From positions 135,523 through 166,737 of the forward strand of contig NW_019775922.1 of NCBI RefSeq assembly GCF_001039355.2: a stretch of DNA of 31,215 nucleotides, in the 5' to 3' direction. The DNA comes from Lingula anatina (taxonomy: Eukaryota; Brachiopoda; Lingulata; Lingulida; Lingulidae). A program made the position numbers and the translations under genes. Below, piece after piece: positions 8,232-18,327 of this stretch (positions are counted from its first letter, which is position 1; every line of letters starts with the position of its first letter). The notes beneath the pieces were generated by a model. The model searched no databases. It had not been told where the DNA came from and saw only the letters and a list, made by a program, of their open reading frames with translations.

Positions 8232-9032
8232 GTGGCAAGCTTGGATGTTTCAGTTCATTTTATGAAAGAAGCTTTGCCTTGGTGGTTACAAAAGAATAGA
8301 AATCTAGTAAGGTTTATTCATTTCTTGAAAGTAAATATTTCATCTTGCAGTGTTGAAACAGAAATTCACTCAAAATTGATAATGAATTTGACATATCTAA
8401 ACACTACTCAAGTTTTTTCTTCTATTATAGATATGGGAGAAGGCTGCATTGAATATATGAATAATGCACAGGCTGGACAAAATATCAATGAAAAAAGGAG
8501 GTCAGTGTGTCTGGGGTAAGTTACTTTTGTCATAATGCCTACGATGCATGAAACATTCACTAACAACAGTACCCTTTTTAATTTTTTTCGAAATACACGT
8601 CCTTGGGCATTTTCCTTTTAGCAACCAGCCTCTCTGAAATCCCCTTTTTGTCCTGTCAGAAGAGTAGGAACCAGGGCGGATTTAAATAATTTCTTGTAAT
8701 AAGTACAATTTCTTGGGGTTATAAGCCTTTGATCATGAATCTTGATGTTCTATATAAATTCAGTTGTAAGTTGTTCATTTACGTGGTGAACATTATTTCA
8801 GTCAAGTCATAACAAGACACATTAAACTTCACTGCGTAATTCCAAAATGTCTACGTGGATACTAGTAGTTCATAATGCTATTATTGTTTTTTTTTCTAAC
8901 CTACAGGTTTCCCTTTTTTCTGAGTGGCATGGCATTGGCAAGGCAGAAGAAAAGGCCCTGAAGAAATTCTCACTTGAGTTGTCCTTTTTAGTAAAGAAAC
9001 TGGATAAGACTGACCAACAGAGACTGCATTAA
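8232..9032 (+). CDS. Last exons of an unrecognised + strand gene (tentative)
   Basis: Three stretches look exonic. About 8233-8308 follows ATGTTAG and ends at GTAAGG (VASLDVSVHFMKEALPWW...). About 8432-8517 follows the pyrimidine-rich acceptor TTCTATTATAG and ends at GTAAGT (MGEGCIEYMNNAQAGQ...). About 8908-9032 follows CTACAG, or a downstream TTTTTTCTGAG, and ends in TAA; it encodes a charged, probably helical C-terminus (GIGKAEEKALKKFSLELSFL, then ending DQQRLH). The simplest donor/acceptor choice between the last two does not keep the frame, so the exact junction is uncertain. The ATAATAAAAT at 9643 could supply the poly(A) signal. I do not recognise the family. Confidence 0.4.
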
Positions 9033-10270
9033 CTAATTAGTGCTCCTTCATGACATTTTAAAATATTTTCAGTCACCTAACTGACTCTATACATTTCTAA
9101 AGTGGACATAAATTTTATGCTACTGTCATGTGGGAAAAAAATCAAAACTTATAAATAATTTGTTGAGTGCCATGGTATATCAGTCTACCTGATCGCCAGT
9201 AAATTTTGGACTGCTTCAGTGAAATTTCTTTAAAGCAGTCACTTACTGGACCAGTTAATTTTTTCAGCTGTAGCATGTACTCCAATTCATTTTATAAATG
9301 TTCTGACTAAGTGTTGTCTTGGTCTATAATAACCTTTTGAAAATCCCATGTTTTTGAACCTGTTTGTAAGAATTAGCCACTTTTTCTTCTAGGATTTTTT
9401 TCATTTAGACCCTTAGATTCTCAGACCTTGCTGGTCTGTGAGTGGAATAGTAGCTGGCACAGACTGACATCAGCAAGTCGGATAAAAAATAATATAATTA
9501 TTTCTATTTGCACGGTTGAAAAAAAATGCCAACATAGACTGCATAAAACCTGAAAACTGTAGCAACTTGATCATTCTTATGACTTTATTAATTACTGCTT
9601 ATGTGTAAAATTGTAAAATTTTGTTTTTGTTCTTCTACTGATATAATAAAATGGTTTAACTCACAGATGCTACAATCATGATGCTAGAGTATAGAGTTGA
9701 CTTAAAAGATATTTTAAATTTATATAGTAAATAATAGTTTGAAATTCTATATTCACATCTTTATTTGTTTCACTTAAAAGAGCTCAGTCAATACTAAATT
9801 TCTAATATATTTTGTACATAAATATATTTATGAATGAATAAAATTATTCTTAATGTTTAGCACTGTGCACTTGTTCACAGACAAATGTGACCAGAGTATG
9901 TGTCAAAATAATCTTGAAAAAAAGGGAGATTTCCAAGATAAAGATATTTATAACGAGTATTCAGTAAATTGACATGCAATGGCATTGCCTCATTTTGGTT
10001 AAATTTTACTTTAATGCATTATAATATTAAAATTATACCGAGAGAAAAATATTTTAAGAAATTTAAAACCAAAGTCACAAGGCTTAGGCACTGTCACAAT
10101 GTATATGTTTATGGGACCTAAGGGATGGAGGGTCCATACGTTTATATATTAATATTATGTCCTTTGGCAGTGAAGACAGACGTTCACTTGAATATCGTTT
10201 TCACAAACCACAGTTGGGACGTTTTCTTTTGACTTCTCCTTGGTGATTTTTCACTAGGTTGTGCAAAAAA
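9033..10270. other. AT-rich intergenic DNA with candidate poly(A) signals
   Basis: Contains AATAAA at 9645-9650 and another AATAAAA near 9837, both usable for the upstream + strand gene. Otherwise it is AT-rich with no open frame, repeat or RNA I can support. Confidence 0.5.
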
Positions 10271-11210
10271 AAAAAAAAAGCCATCTATCACCGACTCAAA
10301 AAACTCATGGCGACTATCCTCAATCCGACCTTCGTATCCTCTCTATAATATCATTCCCTTCCAGCACATCGTCCAGATAATTACCGTGAAAAAATCATCA
10401 GCATACAGCGCCGCTTTGACACTACTAATCTCGAATTCTAACTCAAAATAACGCATATGAAATTAATCTCCAAGCCGAGGAGAGCGACGCAGACGAAACC
10501 TTGAGACAGGAGGCTCCCCTTAGCTAGCTCCGCCCACCGTAACAGACATCGGACAATAGAGAGGCTTGCGTGTAATCTCCTTCTGTTATAACTCCTTGTA
10601 AAAACTAAGAAAAAACTATCATGATTATCGACATTTCACACCGGAAACAACTAAAAATCAATGCGCCTCAATATGGAAAAGGGGATTTTTCTGTTTATGA
10701 AAGTGAGAAAAAAATTGCGTCATGCCTTAAAATAGCAAGGGGATTTTTTTGTTTACGAAGAAAGGCTTAGGCCAATTAGGACAAGCCTGTATTATTACCT
10801 ATCAAGATCAGCAATAACTGAATAAGACCAATCTTGACTGCCATGCTGCTCGGCATATGAATCTGAAGAATTTTCAAAGCCCCTCTGGCCCCGGTGTGAC
10901 CCAGGTCTAGTGACCCAGTACGCTGGCTTATTTGAAACAAAAACTAACGTAACCAATAGTTTAGCAAAGTTCACCTTTTGAAAGAGGAACAAAAAGCAAG
11001 GTGAGTAAAATTCCATTGTTTATAGTGAGCTATTGTTTATAGCAACATCTGCTTGAGAACAGGTGTTAAACACACGCGCCACCAAATTCAAAGTGGGGGA
11101 GGGGGGCTTTTTTCTGAAAAAGTGGACCTTTTACCGAGAAACCTTTGTGTACCTGCATCTTATTTAACCCACAGCAGACATTTATCAGGGCCAGCCTATA
11201 TTACAAGGGT
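10271..11210. other. GC-richer, CpG-containing stretch, then unassigned DNA
   Basis: From about 10290 to 10600 composition shifts: CpG dinucleotides recur (GGCGACTATC, GCGCCGCTTTG, GAGAGCGACGCAGACG) and there is a GC-box-like GCTCCGCCCACCG near 10530. This could be a promoter or unmethylated region, but no first exon can be tied to it. The motif AAGGGGATTTTT(C/T)TGTTTA occurs twice about 60 bases apart near 10680 and 10740. The rest has short, non-conserved frames only. Confidence 0.35.
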
Positions 11211-11365
11211 TTGCTATTCCGAAAAAAAAAAAAAAAAAAAAAAAAAACTGAATAGGGGCCTTGATCTTAATATAGACAATATACAGTACTTGCTGTTCCC
11301 AAGGTCCATAATTCCGAAGGCTAAGTTGAGCGTCCAGTATTCCAAAGTTCCGCTATTCCAAAAAA
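11211..11365. repeat. Degenerate ATTCCGAA-type repeat with poly(A) run
   Basis: A 25-base A run at about 11222-11247 is framed by recurring short words (CTATTCCGAA, ATAATTCCGAAGG, CAGTATTCCAAAG, GCTATTCCAAAA). These look like decayed copies of a short tandem repeat. Confidence 0.5.
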
Positions 11366-12109
11366 GTTTATTGCTGACCGTTGGATAGCTGCGTTTAAAC
11401 AAATTGTATTTGTTGCGTAATCAGGACACTGACCTTCTTGTCAAAGAAATGCATTTAACCATAAACTTTCATGCAAGAATTTGCTATCTGCTTAATTGTT
11501 GTTTTCACTCTCTCGAAATATAGGGGGTAAACCAAATTAATTTAGAAACAAGGCAGCAAAGCTGTCAAATGTACAGACAAAAAAAAACAAAACAGAAAAT
11601 AAAGATGCAAAATAGGTCATTTTGTCAATTCTAATGCAATAATAAATAATGCTTATAATAGCACTGTCAGTCAACACTGAATTTTGATCATGCACAACAG
11701 GTAACATGGTCAATAACAGGAGCGGACCCAGAGATATTTTCTAACAGTATTCCTAAGTACTGGTATATGAGATGTTAGCTGGCACAGTTTTGACATTGTT
11801 ATAGATATGGATATTTCAAACTGAAAAATGGTGCTCATTTTGTGTCATTGGAGACAAATCAGAGCTACATTTATTCTCCAAAAAGGAATAGTTTATACTA
11901 AACCAATGTGATGCTATTATTTTTCTGCCAGTGATACAAATTTATATTGCAAGTGTTAGAGCCACAATCAAATTTATTTGAATATTACACATTTCTTTGC
12001 CTTTTCAACATTTTATTACTTGAAAATAAATTTAACCAAATCATACTTCATTTTTTAATTATATAATTCATTACTTTTTTCATACTTAATTCTACTGTCA
12101 CTAGCTTAC
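11366..12109. other. Intergenic DNA with one partial MITE end
   Basis: AT-rich, no exon recognised. CAGGAGCGGACCCAGAGATATTTTCTAACAGT at 11717-11748 resembles the start of the MITE at 15817, but no matching far end is seen. The next DHX9 exon, expected here on the minus strand, was looked for and not found. Confidence 0.45.
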
Positions 12110-13728
12110 TTGCAAGAGTCAATGACATAAACAACATCATTGATAGTGATACTGGTCTCAGCAATGTTGGTGGACAGAATGATCTGAAATAAGTGAGAAT
12201 ATTTTGATACACTAATCCAAACTTCACTACTGGTGACATATATAATATATATACCATTACATGTCAAATTACTTAAAAAGACTCTTATTACATATCAAAA
12301 TTCACAATTCTAACAGCTCATAATCTATGAAGTATGATGACAGATAGGTCCATGGAGCAGGGGTACTGGCCTAACCTTGTCACAATAATTATGTAAAAGT
12401 AACATTCTTTAACAAAGGCAACTACAGTGATTTGTATTAAACCAACCATACCTTTGTAACACCTTCAGGTACTGGCTCAAAAACCTTGTGTTGGTCTTCT
12501 CTTGGTATTTGGGAATGAAGTGGAAGCAGACGATATGCAGGGCCGCCTGAAAGGTACAAACTTTTATGTAAATACAATAGTTTTAACTTTGAAAAGTTAA
12601 AATATGTAGAAAAAACTAAACAGAAGGGACATTTCTGCATTTTACTGAAATAATTCTAACATACAGTGCCACATAAATACTCTGTGTAATACTCCTCAAT
12701 GTTATCAAAAATCGCTTAAACATACTCATTAAACCTTTGCCTCATCATCTTCAATATCTAAGTATTAACAATAAACATACTCATACTGTACTACTCCACG
12801 ATAAGGTCAATAATTTTTTTTCAATCAAATGTGTTTGCTGTTTGTTCTCTTACCAAACTCTGGGTGCTCTGACAGGTGTCTGCATGTTTAAGGCAAATAT
12901 CAGGTTCCACCCTGGGTGAAATATCAAGATGGCACCAGGGACACCAAGGTTCTTGATATACTTGCAAAGTGCCTGGAATATATCATAATTGTCAATATTA
13001 TAATAATATAATACATGATACCTGCAATACATATAAATTTGGCATTCTATCAGTTAATAAAGACTAGCTGTCTCCAAGGTAATGCCAACTTTTGTAATTG
13101 GCAATAATTTAATGGCAGTATAAAAATTAGAATAAGAAACAGATGAGTTTCAACCTTAAGGTTGAATATATACAAGCTTAATTTGGACTATTTAGCACCA
13201 ACACATGTACACACACACACACACACTGCGACAGACATTTACGCACACCTGCTTACAGTAGGAAAATGATTAATTATCTTTATTTGATTCATTTTTTTTC
13301 TCTTGCTGATCTGCAATAATTTCTTTCAACTAAAATTAGCTCTGTAACTAGAATCACACTCACCTCAATAAGTTCAAATGACATCTCTTTCTCACTCAGC
13401 ATGGCCATGGCTCTTCTAGTTGTGTCATTATAATCTGATGAAATCATCATATTGCAATTTTCCTAAGTAATAGAAGGATATAGTATAGCAATATATGCTT
13501 ACATAGCATAGCATACATTGCATAAAACATAAGATAACATAACAACATAGACTAAAATGTAACAAAACAAATGATGAATTAATAGGTTTTTTACGGAAAA
13601 TAAACCATAACCAATGACTACCTCTTTCTCTCCTTCTTCATCCACCATGTCATCTTTGTCCCGCTCCTTCTTGTTGGATGGTGGAGGAATAAAGTTCAAC
13701 ATCTGGATACAATCTTCCAAGTAATAGT
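12110..13728 (-). pseudogene. DHX9: DHX9/maleless-like DEAH-box RNA helicase, five-exon fragment
   Basis: DHX9 unwinds RNA and RNA:DNA duplexes in the nucleus. Five minus-strand exons with GT-AG borders are visible, in coding order: 13728-13622 (YYLEDCIQMLNFIPPP and an acidic/lysine stretch), 13462-13364 (ENCNMMISSDYNDTT...FELIE), 12972-12854 (ALCKYIKNLGVPGAILIF, HPGW), 12546-12452 ([20 protein letters not shown]) and 12183-12110 ([18 protein letters not shown], the motif V region). Together they cover the end of RecA1 and much of RecA2. Exon phases agree except inside 12972-12854, where one extra base puts the 3' part (RHLSEHPEF) one frame over. The exons before (Walker A, DEAH box) and after (QRKGRAGR, HA2, OB) are not found within normal intron distance. 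It may be a pseudogene or fragment, or part of a gene broken by assembly. Confidence 0.8.
13201..13228. repeat. (CA)n microsatellite
   Basis: CACACA run in the intron between the second and third DHX9-like exons. Confidence 0.85.
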
Positions 13729-13799
13729 CTGTAATCATGATATATGTAAAAGTTCATCATAAATATGTTCCATAACCTGTAATTCCTGATAATGTATTT

Positions 13800-14105
13800 T
13801 CAATAATAATGTTTATATATGCATCAGGAAATTGTAATGGTTCGATATTTATTCAACTTTATTTTTATGTACAGACACAGATGTGTCTGTACATATTGCC
13901 ATCACCTGCGTCTGTCGTCGCCGTCGCCGATGCCGATGGCAATGCCGGCGCCGTGCACTTTCCTTGTAAACACAATAAGTGGAGGGCAGTTTTACTTTTT
14001 GGCTTTATATTTACAGAGCTGATGAATATTTATAAAACGCAGGTCAAGTTTGAAAATCAGCATGATCGGGCCATTATTGTAGAAGNAATTAATTAAGTTA
14101 TCTTA
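13800..14105. repeat. Repeat-like insert with a 12-bp-arm palindrome and CpG-rich core
   Basis: Holds a perfect palindrome at 13867-13894 (arms ATGTACAGACAC and GTGTCTGTACAT, loop AGAT) and a CpG-rich stretch (GTCGTCGCCGTCGCC) unlike the AT-rich surroundings. About 28 bases around the palindrome recur inverted at 18976-19003. An N lies near 14086. It is probably part of a dispersed repeat; no coding content is recognised. Confidence 0.45.
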
Positions 14106-14174
14106 ACATGTAACTTCGAAAGCAATCGTTGTCGATACATATTCATTACTGCACCTATAATATTCAACACTTAC

Positions 14175-15035
14175 GTAAAAAAAGGTCCAAAAGAAAGCTG
14201 GATACCCCTGTCGCTTCCTTGGAGGGCAAGGCACGTGCATGGGCCATCTTGGTGTAGTAGCACACAACAGTACATACGTACTGATTGCCCCTTTCTGTTT
14301 GTTGCATTGGCCCAATTAGATCGATCCCAATCTACTAAAAATTAATAAAAATACGTTATTTCTGATTTTACATTAAATTCGTAGATGTTTAACTACATAA
14401 ATTACTGAAAAATAAAGAAATTTCCACAAGTCTTAATGTTTTCTGTTAAAACAATATGACGATAACAACGAAAAACTATTTTCAATAGCTATTTTTCCAA
14501 TTAAACACCACGATTAAGATCAAAATTGTCTTGATTACCATCCTCCACGCCTCAGGCTTGTTCACAGGAATAGGGTTAAGCGGTGGAGAGCCGTTGTCGC
14601 TCTTTTTGTTGACACGCTGACATTTGTCACATTTTAAAATGAATTTTCTGATGTCGTCTACCATGTTTGGCCAATAATATCTCTTTTCAACCTTGGCCAG
14701 TGTCTTATCTCGTCCTAGGTGACCACCTTAAATTTAAAAACGAGGAAATTAATACATCGCATTCTATGGACACTTTTTCAATGTCTGGAATTACGTCACA
14801 CAATTAAATAAAGCAACGTATACGCGGTATTGTGAATACAGAATTCTTTTAATACATACTTACCAAGCGGTGATGTATGCAGTGTATCCAAAAATTTTTT
14901 CACTTCTTCCCTGTTTCTTACAACTTTTTGCCATACTCCACCAACATCATTATCATCATTATCATTCTGCCCTTCATCTGCTACGTCCCTCACTTTCCTC
15001 TTGCTAACTCTGTAATAGAGCTTGCCATGTTCAAT
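14175..15035 (-). CDS. Gypsy-integrase-like (GIN1/Ginger-type) gene fragment, three exons
   Basis: Minus-strand exons with GT-AG borders and matching phases. 15035-14864 (IEHGKLYYRVSKRKVRD, an Asp/Asn-rich spacer, VVRNREEVKKFLDTLHTSPL), 14726-14539 (GGHLGRDKTLAKVEKRYYW, then KCDKCQRVNKK and PEAWRM) and 14331-14175 (IGIDLIGPMQQTERGNQY... ending in LLDLF). This reconstructs an integrase HHCC zinc domain (HTSPLGGH, CDKC) and the first catalytic aspartate in IDLIGP. Retrotransposon integrases lack introns; introns at such places are expected of domesticated GIN1-like genes and of Ginger DNA transposons. The exons with the second Asp and the Glu are not found downstream; DHX9-like exons lie there instead. 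The piece alone cannot be a catalytic integrase. Which of the two families it belongs to is undecided. Confidence 0.72.
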
Positions 15036-15091
15036 CTGAAATAAGCATTACGATATGCATATGTGTACTCATGATGTTAAAGGAATTAAGC

Positions 15092-15254
15092 AGCTGTCCC
15101 CGGGCCTAAAATCCCAGAAATGGTAGTCCCCTGGACCTAAAATCCCAGAAAAGGTAGTCCCCGGTCCTAAAATCCTAGAAATGGTAGTCCCCCGGACCTA
15201 AAATCCCAGAAATGGTAGTCCCCCGGACCTAAAATCCCAGAAATGGTAGTCCCC
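15092..15254. repeat. 31-bp tandem repeat, about five copies
   Basis: Unit of about 31 bases, beginning GGTAGTCCCCCGGACCTAAA and ending ATCCCAGAAAT, repeated with a few substitutions and small length changes. It is a minisatellite just upstream of the integrase-like exons. Confidence 0.9.
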
Positions 15255-15816
15255 CTGGCATACTGTAAATACCCATGAAATAGTAATCCCCTGCAGGACA
15301 TTTATTAAAGGTACATAGGTCCATTGGACACACATCCCTGGAATTGTATATCTGCGTATAACGTAGTGTGACCTCTAATAATATTTCATATTTAACATCA
15401 TGAAAATTGAAAGTTTACTTTATAATTAGACTTGCTTGTTCTCCGAATAACTCTTTTCTGTGTTGGTGTTGTCTCTATAGGATACGTGCCCTCCTGAAGA
15501 TATTGGAAAATAACTTCAACTTGTACAGTTATTATTTTTACTCTTTTCAGGTCTGTTATGGCCAATGAACATGGGGAGAAGAAAAGGTCACCGTCTTCTG
15601 TTGCTACTCCAGGCAGACAGAGGTTGCTGCTATCACAACGAGATACGGGATAGAATTTGAAATTGAAATAAACTAATGAAATCCATCAGTTGCAACTCAG
15701 ACTGCTGTCTGACATTTAATCCTTATTATACAGTTGAAATCTCTATCAAAATCCTATAATACTGCTGCATGAAAAGCAAATAAATAAGATACAGGAATCA
15801 AATAATACCCATAATA
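15255..15816. other. Unassigned DNA, two possible + strand exons
   Basis: A pyrimidine-rich TTTACTCTTTTCAG at about 15537-15550 precedes an open stretch (SVMANEHGEKKRSPSSVATP..., stop near 15654) rich in Ser, Arg and Lys. It could be a small terminal exon, but it matches nothing I know and has no partner exon. The rest is AT-rich. Confidence 0.25.
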
Positions 15817-15979
15817 CAGGGGCGGATCCAGATATATTTTCTGACAGTCTTCCAAATTATCTTTGGATCCATCCTCCATTTTTAACATCTTCCGACAAAA
15901 AACTAAGTTATCGTCAATGGAAACTTGAAAATCTGACCGTCTTCCGAAAGACCCAGAAGATTGCCTCAATCTGCCCCTG
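15817..15979. mobile_element. hAT-like MITE, 163 bp
   Basis: Begins CAGGGGCGGATCCAGA and ends AATCTGCCCCTG, imperfect terminal inverted repeats of the CAGGGGCGGA type. ATAATA lies directly on both sides (15811-15816 and 15980-15985), and the match extends to 7 of 8 bases if the boundary moves by one (CATAATAC/GATAATAC), consistent with an 8-bp hAT duplication. No coding capacity, so non-autonomous. Confidence 0.75.
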
Positions 15980-17014
15980 ATAATACACAGAAAATTTCTG
16001 ATTAAAAAAATGGTATGGTAGATTATGCTTCCTACTAAATATTAACAACACATTTCTGATCACAGAAAAAAATATCCTGTGTGCGCACTTTCCATTTTGT
16101 GTCAGCACTATTCATGATAATAAATACCCATGTAGGGTACGTATGATATGTAAAGAAGTCGAATTTCATAGCCTAACAGTCGACATCGTGCAAGAGAACG
16201 GCCTTACTAGTACTTGCCCAATGACATTTACTCTCCACTGGCATGCTTTTTAAGAAAATCATGTGAACTGCATTGTTTTTTTATTATTTTGCATACTTAT
16301 CACATACTTTTCACTTGTATTGACAACAAAACTAATTAAAAGCATTGATTTGTATTTTAACTTCTGATCAAAATAAAAACAACTTGTAAGTTGTAATTTC
16401 TACTTTGTGCATAATTTCAATTTCTACTATATATACTATAAGCACGTAAGTAACCTGCGCTGTTATCCACTACCTGAGAGGAAGCATTACTGGCCTGAGA
16501 GGACACTGTTGTTTATACTTGTCGAAGGTAAACCAAATAATTTCGTTAGGTCGTCGTTGTGGAAAACTCGGCTTTTACATAGTCAATTCATTGAAAAATC
16601 TGTATCAAAGATCATAATGTGTGTAATGTGGTCTCTGTTATCCAAATTTTGAAATAACTTGTCGATAACATAGGATTATTAGTATTTTTTCTGAGGTCTT
16701 CGCCGAGGANAAGTGTGCAGTTTTAATTTATTAATAAGTTTAAAGAAAGTACCCCACAGAGCACCAAAGCATCTTCGGTTTTTGATTATATGAAATTTAA
16801 TTTGCTAAAACAAGTGCTGCCTTATCTGTATATAAGTACAAACTTTTGAAAACTTTTATTTTAAATCTTTTTTTTTTTCAGAATGTAAAGGAAAGGGTAT
16901 ATTATCATCTACGTGGTAAAAATGTTTTTCAAATAACCATTCTGTCACGTTATAAGCAATTTTGTTGTGTCTAGTTGTCATTTTCAATTTTTTAATGTGA
17001 TTCACATTTTCCAG
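15980..17014. other. Intergenic or intronic DNA, no gene recognised
   Basis: AT-rich with one N near 16710. I looked for the upstream DHX36-like exons (DEAH box, SAT motif) on the + strand and did not find them. A stretch near 16450-16530 is less AT-rich but has no recognisable coding content. Confidence 0.4.
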
Positions 17015-18327
17015 GCGGATGCCCTATGATTCACATACCAGGATTCACATACCCAGTGGAAGAGGTTTATCTGGAGGATGTCATTGAAACATTAAGGTTT
17101 GTAATTTTTTTGCAATGCAATATGCCCCTAAAAGATAATATCTTTTGCCATATGTTAAGATAACTCTTTTTTATTCTCTTAAAAACTAAGGTCTCATGTT
17201 TGTTAATGATGTTTCTCCCCATTTCTTTATTGGGTTTCCTATCTGAGAGTTTGATTTCCTGGGTGTAAGTTTGAACCTAGAATCTGGTAGAAAGATTCTG
17301 CCACAACAAACCAGGTGTTCCTATGCCTGAATTACAAAGCAATTTTGTATATGTCTTAGTATGAAAAGGTTCTTTATTTCTTCTTTCAGGTATTCCCCAC
17401 CCGAGAACACTTCTAACAAACCACAGAGGAGAATCTATGGGAGGAGGAAAAGAGAGATGTTGGCACAGAAAGAAGAAGAAGAGTGGCTGCTTAATGAATG
17501 GATTGCCTCCATACGTCACAAGTAAGATCTCTATTTCTCTCTCTCCCTCTCATGGTTTGATTGTATCTGTGCTATTAACAGGGAGGTGGTATTTTGGGTG
17601 ATCATAACTGCCCTTTTCAAATTAAAAAAAGGAAGAAGTATATTTAATATCGTTTTCTTACAGAAAACTTTTTTGAATACTTTTGGCCACAGAAGGTCTA
17701 AAAGTGTGATGTTCATTTCAATGAAATGATTCACTTCGTAACTTAGTACTGATTTTCCAGGTATTCCCCTGATACTCTACAGACCCTGAGAACAATGGAC
17801 TATGACAAGATAGACGTTATGTTGATAGAGCAGTTGATCAAGTATATCATCAAGACTAGTGATGTGAGTAAGCAGATATTGTACTGGGATCATGACCACT
17901 ACTTAACATGGAGAAATAGGTTTTATCATTGTCTGTTTAAAAAAAGAAAAGGAAACATTATCAAGATTTTTTTAAAATCATGTTTTGTCTGTTTATAAAA
18001 TGAATTATGTGCTTTTTTTTACCAAAAACTGAGGAGGCACTTTGATCTTGGGCGTGCATTACAGATTTAATGTAAAAATGACTGTGACAGCCACGTCAAC
18101 ATTTATATCATTTTTCATCTCGGTTTCTATTGCTATAAATATGATTATCGCTACAAGACAAGTGCTAAGGGATACAATTGAGCAGACCTTGTTTATGAGT
18201 CTTACTCTTTGACAAATTCAGGGTTTATATATGTTTTAGGATGGTGCCATACTGGTGTTTTTGCCAGGGTGGGAAGACATCAAGAAACTCAATGAAGTTC
18301 TCACTGCAAACTTTATGTTTAAAACAG
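17015..18327 (+). CDS. DHX36: DHX36-like DEAH-box helicase, four-exon fragment
   Basis: DHX36 (RHAU) resolves G-quadruplexes in RNA and DNA. Four exons with GT-AG borders and consistent phases are visible: 17015-17096 (GCPMIHIPGFTYPVEEVYLE, then ending ETLR), 17390-17521 (YSPPENTSNKPQRR... ending WIASIRHK), 17761-17863 (YSPDTLQTLRTMDYDKIDVM... ending YIIKTSD) and 18240-18327 (DGAILVFLPGWEDIKKLNEV... ending MFKT). Together they give the start of the RecA2 region, including the PGF-YPV-LED block that follows motif III and the LVFLPGW motif IV strand. No stop or frameshift is present. The RecA1 exons upstream and the IIPLHS/motif V exons downstream are not found within about 2 kb on either side. 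It is therefore a fragment, or a gene with unusually long flanking introns. Confidence 0.82.

Noticed and set aside
13809-14096. 95-codon + strand frame with Ala/Val-rich segment
   Set aside because: It sits in a repeat-like palindromic insert, runs through an N and has no family match.
15092-15254. CRISPR-like array
   Set aside because: Contiguous head-to-tail repeats with no spacers, in an animal genome.
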